Positions 1 to 6,225 are shown, counted from the stretch's first letter. The stretch is DNA of 15,316 nt from JBOGJG01 sp050747825 (GCA_050747825.1 JBOGJG010000125.1:1-15316); one strand, 5' to 3'. Program-made: numbers and translations. The notes: generated by a model not told the origin, from the letters alone.

Positions 1-3
1 CCG

Positions 4-102
4 CTGACCACTGACCACTGACCGCTGACCGGCTGACCGCTGACCGCTGACCGCGGACCGCTGACCACTGACCGCGGACCACTGACCACTGACCGCTGAC
101 CG
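4..102. repeat. Tandem heptamer array, CTGACC[A/G]
   Basis: Fourteen consecutive 7-bp units can be read here: CTGACCA or CTGACCG in twelve, CGGACCG and CGGACCA in two. The register slips once, by a single G at position 32. There are no spacers between units, so this is not a CRISPR array. A short inverted piece, GTCAGCGGTC at 186-195, is complementary to GACCGCTGAC units inside the array, so the region could fold back on itself. No start codon, ribosome-binding site or coding bias suggests translation. Heptanucleotide arrays of this style are known from cyanobacteria as short tandemly repeated repetitive (STRR) sequences; kinship with those is not implied. The array continues to the left edge and may be longer outside the window. 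Confidence 0.9.
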
Positions 103-162
103 CCGCCACCCGCCACCGCGAGCGAAGCGAGCCCGCCACCTGCCACCGCGAGCGAAGCGAGC
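103..162. repeat. Duplicated 30-bp module with GCGAGCGAAGCGAGC core
   Basis: Two 30-bp units (103-132 and 133-162) follow the heptamer array directly and differ at one base (CCGCCACCC versus CCGCCACCT near their starts). Each consists of two heptamers of CGCCACC type followed by the 15-mer GCGAGCGAAGCGAGC. A third partial unit, CCGCCACT, begins at 163. A related core, GCGAGCGTAGCGAG, recurs at 6125-6138 inside the second heptamer element, so the two parts travel together. No gene was found from 1 to 201. Confidence 0.85.
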
Positions 163-201
163 CCGCCACTTGTCGTTATTACTTTGTCAGCGGTCGGCGG
201 C

Positions 202-525
202 TTACTCATCACTCGTCTCGGAGACGACCCACTCCAAATAGGGTAAGTATCCCTGCTCAATGGGAAACGCTATGATTTCCGGGATTTCATAGGGATGCAG
301 TTCTTTGAGCCGCTTCATCAGGAGATTGAGGCGCCGCTCGACGGTTTTAATGATTAAAAGGTGCTCGCTTGCATGTTCTACTTCACCTTTCCACTTGTAA
401 ACTGATGTCAGCTTTGGAATAATGTTGACGCAAGCAGCGAGTCGCTCTTCAACTAACTGGTTCGCGATCTTTTCTGCGACCTCAAAGCTGTCAATGGTTG
501 AAAAAAGAATTCGAACGGGAGTCAT
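202..525 (-). CDS. cutA: CutA1-family divalent cation tolerance protein
   Basis: A 107-residue protein of the usual length for CutA1, a small trimeric cytosolic protein with a ferredoxin-like fold linked to copper and other divalent cation tolerance. Family signatures are visible: the ERLAACVNIIP stretch near residues 27-37 (with the conserved cysteine), SVYKWKGEVE near 41-50, LLIIKT near 56-61, and the C-terminal ELHPYEIPEIIAFPI block near 74-88 followed by YLPYLEWV. The ATG at 525 gives a start matching the family. It lies 17 nt from the ATG of the divergent ftsB-like gene, so any ftsB promoter would have to lie within cutA. In E. coli cutA neighbours dsbD; here dsbD is on the same strand but ftsB lies between them. 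The molecular role of CutA remains uncertain even in well-studied species. Confidence 0.93.
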   Translation of the reverse strand: MTPVRILFSTIDSFEVAEKIANQLVEERLAACVNIIPKLTSVYKWKGEVEHASEHLLIIKTVERRLNLLMKRLKELHPYEIPEIIAFPIEQGYLPYLEWVVSETSDE

Positions 526-542
526 TATTTCTGTTTCTGACC

Positions 543-833
543 ATGAGGACTAGCAAGAAAGGCAAACGCGAGCTGACTCTTTTCTTGATCCTGGTCGGTT
601 GCGTTTCCCTCTTTTACACCCTGGTGCTGGGCGATGCCGGTTATAAGCGGCTTGTCGAGTACCAGAATGAGCTGCGGCAGCTTCAACTCGAAAACTTGCG
701 ACTGCGGGAAAAGCAGCGCAGCTACCTTCAAAAAATTAACAAGCTCAAGAATGATCCGGCCGAGATTGAGCGAATCGCCCGCGAGCGTTACAACTTCGCC
801 CGTCCCGGCGACATTATTGTCGAGCTTCCTTAA
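543..833 (+). CDS. ftsB: FtsB/DivIC-family septum formation protein
   Basis: A 96-residue bitopic membrane protein: short basic N-terminus (MRTSKKGKRE), one membrane segment about residues 11-30, then a coiled coil about 35-72 rich in L, Q, E and K. It ends in the typical DivIC/FtsB tail NDPAEIERIARERYNFARPGD. The family works with FtsL and FtsQ in the divisome, upstream of FtsW/FtsI activation. I chose ATG 543; the frame extends upstream to a TTG at 498, but that would overlap cutA and add a non-family tail. The stop codon lies 20 nt inside the 3' end of the convergent dsbD gene. In many bacteria ftsB sits near eno; no such neighbour is seen here. FtsB and DivIC are hard to tell apart by sequence, so the symbol is provisional. 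Confidence 0.87.
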   Translation: MRTSKKGKRELTLFLILVGCVSLFYTLVLGDAGYKRLVEYQNELRQLQLENLRLREKQRSYLQKINKLKNDPAEIERIARERYNFARPGDIIVELP

Positions 834-2928
834 GCGCTTCCGTCGTCAAACCCCCGTCCGTTAATTGGGACGCTGGTCCAGCCAGTCCTCTTTCCAGGAA
901 ACGGATGAACTCTTCCTTATTCCGCGTCAAACCCGGGAAGGTGGCGACGGCCTCATCCTGAGGAGACATCAAGGCGTAAAGGGGCAGGGCGATGGTTCCG
1001 AAGCGCTCCTGTTCGAAGCGCAGATTTTCCTCGTGCTCCGGCTGCCCGCCGTCGGTATAAAGACGAACCAGCACGTAATTTCTAAAAAGCTCCTGTACGC
1101 GCGGAAGTGGAAAAATATTGGACTCCATCCAGCGGCAATTGGTACAGGTGTAGCCAGTGAAATCGATAAAAATAGGACGGCTCTGCTCCTGCGCCAGAAT
1201 GAGGGCTTCCTGGTAATCAGTCAGCCACTTCTGCTCTTCCAAGCCGGGGTCAAAATTGCCGAAGGAAGCCAATGAGGCAGGGTTTCCATAATCCCGCGGA
1301 GGAAGGAAGGCGTCCAGTTCCCCCAGAGGCAGTCCAAACAATCCACGCAGCAGCCACAACGAAACGGCCATAAAAAAGATGGCGGAGAAGACCCGGACGG
1401 CACCTATGGACTGGGTCGGCGCCTCATGGGAAAAGCGAAACCACCCCAGAAGGTAGAGAGTCGTGATCAGTCCTATAGCCAGCCAGATGGTGATGAAAAC
1501 CGGGCGGGTGATCAGTTCCCACTGAAAGACCAGATCCACATTGCTAATGAATTTGAGCGCAGCAGCCAGCTCGAGAAAGCCCATCGTGACCTTAATGGAG
1601 TTCATCCAGTTTCCGCTCTTGGGCAAAGACTGGAGCAGGGAGGGAAAGACAGCCAGCAGGAAAAAGGGCGCCGAGAAAACGGCGGCAAAGACGGAAATTC
1701 CCAGCAGCGACCACAGCCAGTCTCCCTGCGAGGCCGCCACCATGACAGTCCCCACAAAAGGAACAGTGCAGGTGAAAGAAGTCAGCGAGAAAGTCAGCGC
1801 CATCAGCATGATGCCGGCCGTACCTCCGGCTGTGGACGACTTCCTGTCAACGGCGTTGACCCAACGGGAGGGAAGCCTGATTTCGAGCACGCCAAAGAGG
1901 TTGAGCGCAAAAACAATAAAGATGGCGGCAATCAAAATATTCACGAGGGGATTGGCCGCCAGCCGGTTAATGCCTCCCGCGCCGAACAGAGCCGTGAGCG
2001 CGAATCCAATCAGCGTGAAGGTCAGGACGATACCCACCGAGTAGAGTCCCGCCTCCGAGACGGCTTGTTTCCTGGTGACCGCCTCCCGCTTTATAAAGTA
2101 AGAGACCGTAATCGGAATCATCGGAAACACGCAAGGGGTCAACAGGGCCAGCCCCCCCATGACCATGGCAAACCAGATATACGCCAGCGTCGAGAGGGGC
2201 AATCCCGTGCCGGCCGCTTCGGCCGCTGCCAGAACCTCCCCCTCGCCTGCCGGTGAAAGCGCTCCCCTCTCAGCTTTCCCGGTTTCGCCGCCGGCCAACA
2301 CCGCCGGGCTGCTTGCCTCAGCCTCTGCGCCATTAGCGGAACTTGAAATTTGAGATTCAGAATCTGGACCCGCCGGCCCTGAGTCTTGAACGTTGGACTT
2401 TGAACTTTGAACTGTCACCCCATCTACCTGCACCTGAGCCGTAACGGTCTGGGTTTGGGGCGCAAGACACAGAGTGTCGCTGCAGATTTGAAACCGGACT
2501 TTGACCGGCAGACCGTAATTTCCGGGAGAGGCTGTCGCGCTGACCTTGAAAGGGACAGTGAATTCGACGCTTTCCTCAAAGTAGTGGGTGTCGATGCCGA
2601 AGTTCTGGTCGAACTTGGTGTCCGGCTCCGGCTCCATGGCTGGGCCGGCTGCCGCGAAAACCGGATTCTCGGCGACCGCGATGGAAGTGGGCACCGGTCC
2701 ACCGTCCGGCTGGGACATGGCATAAAGATGCCAGCCGTCCTCGATTTCGGCTTCGAGGATGGCTTTGGCCTCCTCTCCGGGCGCAAACTTCCCCTCAACC
2801 TTCAACTGAAATGTCGCTTCGTTCTGCCCTAAGGCAAACGTCCCGAAGAGCAGCGCAAAAATGCCGGCAAATGCAACTGGACTCCAGCTTGTCATTCTCA
2901 AGGGTATTATAACGTTTTTCGATCCCAT
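814..2928 (-). CDS. dsbD: Thiol:disulfide interchange protein DsbD
   Basis: An inner-membrane protein that carries electrons from cytosolic thioredoxin to periplasmic thiols. Numbered from ATG 2928 (704 residues): signal peptide ending near residue 34; N-terminal DsbD-alpha domain with Cys149 and Cys154 (CSDTLC); a low-complexity linker about 171-244; an eight-helix core with the two expected cysteines in TPCVFPMIPIT (Cys266) and FTCTVPF (Cys387); and a C-terminal thioredoxin-like domain with YTCTNCRWME (Cys595/Cys598). E. coli DsbD has about 565 residues; much of the excess is the linker. Starts at TTG 2967 or ATG 2895 (just before the hydrophobic core) are possible. It follows pyrC by 54 nt on the same strand and may be cotranscribed, though a TATAAT lies at 2906-2911. 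Its 3' end overlaps ftsB by 20 nt. Confidence 0.93.
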   Translation of the reverse strand: MGSKNVIIPLRMTSWSPVAFAGIFALLFGTFALGQNEATFQLKVEGKFAPGEEAKAILEAEIEDGWHLYAMSQPDGGPVPTSIAVAENPVFAAAGPAMEPEPDTKFDQNFGIDTHYFEESVEFTVPFKVSATASPGNYGLPVKVRFQICSDTLCLAPQTQTVTAQVQVDGVTVQSSKSNVQDSGPAGPDSESQISSSANGAEAEASSPAVLAGGETGKAERGALSPAGEGEVLAAAEAAGTGLPLSTLAYIWFAMVMGGLALLTPCVFPMIPITVSYFIKREAVTRKQAVSEAGLYSVGIVLTFTLIGFALTALFGAGGINRLAANPLVNILIAAIFIVFALNLFGVLEIRLPSRWVNAVDRKSSTAGGTAGIMLMALTFSLTSFTCTVPFVGTVMVAASQGDWLWSLLGISVFAAVFSAPFFLLAVFPSLLQSLPKSGNWMNSIKVTMGFLELAAALKFISNVDLVFQWELITRPVFITIWLAIGLITTLYLLGWFRFSHEAPTQSIGAVRVFSAIFFMAVSLWLLRGLFGLPLGELDAFLPPRDYGNPASLASFGNFDPGLEEQKWLTDYQEALILAQEQSRPIFIDFTGYTCTNCRWMESNIFPLPRVQELFRNYVLVRLYTDGGQPEHEENLRFEQERFGTIALPLYALMSPQDEAVATFPGLTRNKEEFIRFLERGLAGPASQLTDGGLTTEALKEARQ
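2343..2413. repeat. Heptamer repeats inside the dsbD linker
   Basis: On the plus strand four exact 7-bp steps run TTGAACG, TTGGACT, TTGAACT, TTGAACT (2386-2413). Upstream, in a second register, are TTGAAAT, TTGAGAT, TCAGAAT and CTGGACC (2343-2370). Both blocks lie within dsbD, read on the opposite strand, where they encode the Ser/Gln/Asn-rich linker (including VQSSKSNVQDS). The units resemble the CTGACC[A/G] heptamers at 4-102 (shared pattern yTGAmCn). Confidence 0.7.
2906..2911 (-). promoter_or_regulatory. Possible -10 element upstream of dsbD
   Basis: The minus strand reads TATAAT here, a perfect sigma-70 -10 hexamer. There is no convincing -35 box at 16-18 nt. A transcript from it would start near 2899, only a few bases before the alternative ATG at 2895, and would be almost leaderless. 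It may be a chance match inside the coding start region. Confidence 0.2.
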
Positions 2929-2982
2929 GAGCTTATCCCGGCAGGCTGAATACAATCGCCGGGTCAAAGAAATCTGAAAACC

Positions 2983-4257
2983 TCAGGCCTGAAAAACGAC
3001 TTTCCCCCGGACAATCGTCATCACGGGGGCGCCCTGCAGGGTCCAGCCGTGAAATGGACAGTTGCGGCTTTTTGATTTGAATTTGGAAACGTCAACCGTA
3101 AGCGCGCGATTGGGATCGATCACCGTCACGTCGGCGATAGATGATTCGCGCAGAGAGCCGCGCTTCAGGCCCAAGATCCGGCTGGGATTGACGCTGAACA
3201 GCTCCGCCAGTCTGGAAACTGGGATGCGGTCGCGGCGCACCAGGTAGTCCCAGGCCAGCGGAATGGCGGTCTCCATACCGATGATGCCGTTGGCCGCTTC
3301 CTCGAAGGTGGTCTCCTTCTCTAGAGCGGTATGGGGTGCATGATCAGTGGCGATGCAGTCAATGGTCCCGTCTGCCAGTCCTTCCAGCATCGCCTCCACG
3401 TCCTCAGGCGTTCGCAACGGCGGGTTCATCTTGCAATTAGTGTTGTAGCCTTCAACGTTTTCATCGCTCAGAATGAAATGGTGCGGGGTCACCTCACAGG
3501 TGACGGCAACCCCTTCGGCTTTCCCTTCCCTGACCCGCTCAAGCGATTCACGGCTGGAAATATGGGCAATGTGGACTCTTCCCCCCGTCAACCGGCTCAG
3601 CATGATATCGCGGGCCACGTGCAGCTCTTCGGCCGTCCGGCTCATTCCGGGAAGGCCCAGCCGGGTCGATGCACTTCCCTCATTCATGCACCCGCCTGCC
3701 GCCAGTGAGTGGTCTTCGCAATGATCGACCACAGGAATATCGAAGATCCTGGCATACTCCAGCGCCCGTCGCATGATCTGATTATTCTCGACTGGGTGCC
3801 CGTCATCCGTGATAGCCACGATGCCGGCCTTGACCATCTCCCCGATCTCCGCCAGTTCCTCACCCCGGGATCCCTTGGTAATGGCTCCGGCGGGAAACAC
3901 GTTGACGAGTCCGGCTTCACGCGCTCGCTCCAGGATGAACTGCGTAATAGCCTCGCTGTCATTGACCGGAGTGGTGTTGGGCATGCACATAACGCTGGTA
4001 AATCCGCCGCCGGCGGCAGCCCAGCTGCCCGTCAAAATAGTCTCCTTGTCCTCCCTTCCGGGTTCGCGCAAATGCACGTGCATGTCTATAAAACCCGGGA
4101 AGACCAGCAGATTTCTGGCATCTAGGACGGTCCAGCTCTTCTTTGCCTGGACCTTTCCAAGCCCTGCGATTTTTCCTTTTTCGATGAGCAGATCGGCTTT
4201 CTTTTCCAGCCTCTGCGAAGGATCCACAATCCTGCCACCGGCCACTAACAGCGTCAT
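2983..4257 (-). CDS. pyrC: Dihydroorotase, PyrC (type I, Bacillus/Aquifex-like)
   Basis: A 424-residue amidohydrolase that cyclises N-carbamoyl-aspartate to dihydroorotate, the third step of de novo pyrimidine synthesis. Family zinc-site residues are all present: His60 and His62 in DMHVHLREPG, Asp151 or Asp152 in ITDDG, His179 in VDHCED, His232 in HIAHISS and Asp305 in ATDHAPH. MCMPNT near 90-95 and the substrate-binding NPPLR near 278-282 also fit. Length matches the long, non-E. coli class (B. subtilis about 428). The ATG overlaps the pyrB stop as ATGA (4257-4254), which suggests translational coupling. No inactivating change is seen, so this is probably a working enzyme rather than one of the inactive PyrC-like partners of ATCase. 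Confidence 0.96.
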   Translation of the reverse strand: MTLLVAGGRIVDPSQRLEKKADLLIEKGKIAGLGKVQAKKSWTVLDARNLLVFPGFIDMHVHLREPGREDKETILTGSWAAAGGGFTSVMCMPNTTPVNDSEAITQFILERAREAGLVNVFPAGAITKGSRGEELAEIGEMVKAGIVAITDDGHPVENNQIMRRALEYARIFDIPVVDHCEDHSLAAGGCMNEGSASTRLGLPGMSRTAEELHVARDIMLSRLTGGRVHIAHISSRESLERVREGKAEGVAVTCEVTPHHFILSDENVEGYNTNCKMNPPLRTPEDVEAMLEGLADGTIDCIATDHAPHTALEKETTFEEAANGIIGMETAIPLAWDYLVRRDRIPVSRLAELFSVNPSRILGLKRGSLRESSIADVTVIDPNRALTVDVSKFKSKSRNCPFHGWTLQGAPVMTIVRGKVVFQA

Positions 4258-5189
4258 AGCCCTGTTTCCTCGCTGGCGCCCAGCAGAAGGTACATGACGG
4301 CCATCCTGACAGCTACTCCATTGGTCACCTGTTCCAGAATCACTGAATACTCCCCGTCAGCCAGTTCGGGATCGATTTCAACACCCCGGTTGATCGGTCC
4401 CGGGTGCATCAAGATGGCGTCCTTCCTGGCCCATTTCAACTTTTGCTTGTTCAACCCGTAGAGAGCGAAGTATTCCTTGACGGATGGATAAAAGACCTCT
4501 TTCTGCCGCTCTCTCTGCGTCCTCAACATCATCACCACGTCAGCGCCGGCAATGGCTTCCTGAAGCCGATAAGTGACCTGGGCCCCCAGATCCTCGAAAT
4601 GCAGCGGAATCAAAGTGGGAGGACCGCACACCCAGACTTGAGCCTTCATCTTTCTGAAAAGCAGCACTCCGGACCGAGCCACGCGGCTGTGGGTGATGTC
4701 CCCCACGATGGCGATCTTCAGGCCCTCGATTTTGCCTTTGCGCTCCAGCACGGTCATAGCGTCGAGCAGGGCCTGGGTGGGATGCTCGTGCATCCCGTCC
4801 CCCGCATTGATGATGCAGGTCTGACAGGTGCGCGCCAGCAGATGGGCGGCGCCTGCCTCCTGGTGGCGAAGAACGATAATATCGGGATTCATCGACTGCA
4901 GATTCCGGCCCGTGTCGATGAGCGTCTCCCCCTTCTGCACGCTGCTGGTGGCGACGCTGAAGTTGATCACGTCAGCACTCAGACGCTTGCCCGCCAGCTC
5001 GAAAGAGGAGCGGGTGCGCGTCGAGGCTTCGTAGAACAGATTGATGACGGACTTGCCTCGCAAAGTAGGGACTTTTTTTACTGCGCGCGTGGAAACTTCC
5101 TTAAAGCTTCTTGCGGTGCTGAGAATCAGCTCAATATCGGCATCCGTCAGGTCAGCAATACTCAGCAGGTTTTTTCCGCTCAGGGACAT
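4254..5189 (-). CDS. pyrB: Aspartate carbamoyltransferase catalytic subunit
   Basis: A 311-residue enzyme joining carbamoyl phosphate and aspartate, the committed step of pyrimidine synthesis. Key motifs are present: FYEASTRTRSSFE (carbamoyl-phosphate loop, Ser56-Thr-Arg-Thr59), Lys86 in SSVQKGETL, His109-Gln-Glu, HPTQALLD at 136-143, and MHPGPINRG at 261-269. Length equals that of the E. coli catalytic chain. No regulatory chain gene (pyrI) is found nearby, so allosteric control through PyrI is not supported by this window. Order is pyrR, pyrB, pyrC on the minus strand. The 220-nt spacer from pyrR contains a structured repeat; the ribosome-binding site before ATG 5189 is weak (TAGAGC). Confidence 0.96.
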   Translation of the reverse strand: MSLSGKNLLSIADLTDADIELILSTARSFKEVSTRAVKKVPTLRGKSVINLFYEASTRTRSSFELAGKRLSADVINFSVATSSVQKGETLIDTGRNLQSMNPDIIVLRHQEAGAAHLLARTCQTCIINAGDGMHEHPTQALLDAMTVLERKGKIEGLKIAIVGDITHSRVARSGVLLFRKMKAQVWVCGPPTLIPLHFEDLGAQVTYRLQEAIAGADVVMMLRTQRERQKEVFYPSVKEYFALYGLNKQKLKWARKDAILMHPGPINRGVEIDPELADGEYSVILEQVTNGVAVRMAVMYLLLGASEETGL

Positions 5190-5197
5190 GCTCTAGC

Positions 5198-5317
5198 GCG
5201 GTGCTTCAGGATGGCCAATCTCTGCGTTCTCGGTCGCTCGGCTTGTGGGGCGTACATTCAGTTCGCCTCCGCGCCTCGCTCCCTGCGGTCTTGATCTTGG
5301 CCATCCCAAACCACCGC
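5198..5317. repeat. Inverted-repeat element in the pyrR-pyrB spacer
   Basis: Arms of 21 nt at 5198-5218 and 5297-5317 match as an inverted repeat at 18 of 21 positions; the best part is GGATGGCCAA against TTGGCCATCC. The 78-nt interior is GC-rich and partly self-complementary. On the minus strand, the direction of pyrR-pyrB transcription, a 32-codon frame starts in one arm (ATG 5304) and stops in the other (TGA 5206). It begins MAKIKTAGSEARRR and is very basic, with no clear ribosome-binding site. The element could be a dispersed intergenic repeat or an RNA structure affecting pyrBC; no classical PyrR-binding loop or U-tract terminator was recognised. The rest of the spacer (5319-5409) is AT-rich with nothing identifiable. 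Confidence 0.65.
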
Positions 5318-5409
5318 ACCGAGAATGAAAATTTAAGCCTTTACAAAAAACTTGTTTCATTTGTTAAGAAGTTGCCCTGACAAGGAAACTAGTGCTTCGT
5401 CGCTTTCAG

Positions 5410-5982
5410 TTAGTTCCGCCCGTCTGCTCCCGCCAACAGCTCCTTGGTCGTCAGAAAAACGCCTTCCTCCTCATCGATCGAAGGCACCCGTACTTCCACG
5501 ACCTCGTTTGCGGCGGTCTCGACATATCTGCCCACGTAATCGGCCTGAATAGGCAATTCGCGATGACCGCGATCAATCAAGACCACCAATTCCACCCTCC
5601 GGGGACGTCCATAGTCGTTCACGCTGTCCAGCGCGGCGCGAGTCGTGCGGCCGGTATAAAGAACATCATCCACCAGGAGTACTGACTTGTCCGCCACGTC
5701 AAAGTCCAGACGAGATTCTTCCACAACGGGCTGACTGTCCACCATGGACAAATCATCGCGGTAAAAATTGATGTCCAGAACTCCTAAAGGCACCGGCTTG
5801 TTGGCCAGGTTTTCAATCTTGGTCCTGAGTCTTTCGGCCAGAGGAACGCCGCGCCGCCGTATCCCGATCAGCACCGTCTGGCTTAGATCTGCGTGGCTTT
5901 GAGTGATCTCAGCAGCGATTCGGGAAAGGGCAAGGTCCATTTCCTTTGCGCTCATGATCTGTCTCACATATCGCTTCTTCAT
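5410..5982 (-). CDS. pyrR: PyrR, pyrimidine operon regulator / uracil phosphoribosyltransferase
   Basis: A 190-residue phosphoribosyltransferase-fold protein. In Bacillus, PyrR binds pyr mRNA in response to UMP and causes attenuation; it also has uracil phosphoribosyltransferase activity. Signatures: ALSRIAAEI near the N-terminus, LIGIRRRGVPLAERL at 38-52, DINFYRDDLS at 70-79, and the PRPP-binding VLLVDDVLYTGRTTRAAL at 101-118. The frame is open up to ATG 6063, but the extra 27 residues do not look like PyrR. ATG 5982 (MKKRYVRQIMSAKEM) fits better, and a possible extended -10 lies inside the longer version. ATG 5955 (MSAKEMD) also fits the family. It heads the pyrR-pyrB-pyrC cluster, so it probably controls it. 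Confidence 0.93.
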   Translation of the reverse strand: MKKRYVRQIMSAKEMDLALSRIAAEITQSHADLSQTVLIGIRRRGVPLAERLRTKIENLANKPVPLGVLDINFYRDDLSMVDSQPVVEESRLDFDVADKSVLLVDDVLYTGRTTRAALDSVNDYGRPRRVELVVLIDRGHRELPIQADYVGRYVETAANEVVEVRVPSIDEEEGVFLTTKELLAGADGRN

Positions 5983-6005
5983 TTCTTTATCGGAAAGCGC
6001 TGGAG

Positions 6006-6014
6006 ATGATAACA
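6006..6014 (-). promoter_or_regulatory. Possible extended -10 for pyrR
   Basis: On the minus strand the sequence reads TGTTATCAT, fitting an extended -10 (TGnTATnnT). Transcription would start near 5999, giving a leader of about 17 nt before ATG 5982. No good -35 hexamer is seen, which extended -10 promoters can tolerate. If real, it rules out the upstream start at 6063. Confidence 0.3.
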
Positions 6015-6034
6015 CAGCTCGAAAGGAGACTGGT

Positions 6035-6070
6035 GTATCATGGAGTTTCCAACTCGGAGGCATATGATAC
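6035..6070. repeat. Short inverted repeat GTATCAT / ATGATAC
   Basis: Seven-base perfect arms at 6035-6041 and 6064-6070 are separated by 22 nt. It lies between divergent pyrR and the PP2C gene, next to the possible pyrR promoter, so it could be an operator. Arms this short can also arise by chance. Confidence 0.35.
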
Positions 6071-6155
6071 TGACCACTGCCCGGCTGACCGCTGACCGTC
6101 TTCGAACCGGTCAGCGGCCAGTAGGCGAGCGTAGCGAGTCGGGGTCAGTGGTCAA
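6070..6155. repeat. Heptamer array in inverted, hairpin-forming arrangement
   Basis: The left half has CTGACCA, CTGCCCG, one extra G, CTGACCG and CTGACCG (6070-6098). The right half has the reverse-complement units CGGTCAG and CGGCCAG (6108-6121) and GGGTCAG with TGGTCAA (6142-6155). Inner arms 6085-6098 and 6108-6121 pair at 13 of 14 positions around a 9-nt loop. Outer arms TGACCACTG (6071-6079) and CAGTGGTCA (6146-6154) pair perfectly. GGCGAGCGTAGCGAGTC (6124-6140) is an unpaired module like that at 118-132. It belongs to the same repeat family as 4-162 and lies between divergent genes. No coding sequence is supported between 5983 and 6225. Confidence 0.8.
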
Positions 6156-6188
6156 CTCGTGGTACGGGCAAAGCTCCACGGCACATCA

Positions 6189-6207
6189 CCACCGTCACAG
6201 ACGGTGG
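6189..6207 (+). promoter_or_regulatory. Leader hairpin upstream of the PP2C gene
   Basis: CCACCGTC and GACGGTGG form a perfect 8-bp stem around a 3-nt ACA loop, ending 18 nt before ATG 6226. A weaker CGTGG/CCACG pair lies just upstream. There is no U-tract, so it is not a typical terminator. The gene also lacks a clear Shine-Dalgarno sequence, so the hairpin might influence translation. Confidence 0.45.
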
Positions 6208-6225
6208 GATTCTCTGCTTGACTAA

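Noticed and set aside
1..170. CRISPR array
   Set aside because: Units are 7 bp and contiguous, with no unique spacers, and no cas genes are present.
1426..2256. Plus-strand 276-codon open frame opposite dsbD
   Set aside because: It is the antisense shadow of a well-supported dsbD. The product is a hydrophilic Arg/Gln/Gly-rich sequence with no family features, as expected from GC-rich antisense frames.
2967..2967. TTG start for dsbD
   Set aside because: ATG 2928 or 2895 gives a normal signal peptide; the TTG version adds a cationic tail and has no clear ribosome-binding site.
2983..2992. TCAGGCCTGA palindrome at the pyrC stop
   Set aside because: Short, partly coding and not followed by a T-run; probably chance.
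4404..5294. Plus-strand 296-codon open frame opposite pyrB
   Set aside because: Antisense to a clear pyrB with all catalytic motifs. It has no recognisable domain and runs into the spacer repeat.
6040..6225. Small plus-strand frame ending directly at the PP2C start (TAAATG)
   Set aside because: It translates the heptamer hairpin into low-complexity Arg-rich sequence and has no ribosome-binding site. It was considered as a leader peptide because of the stop-start adjacency, but the support is too weak.
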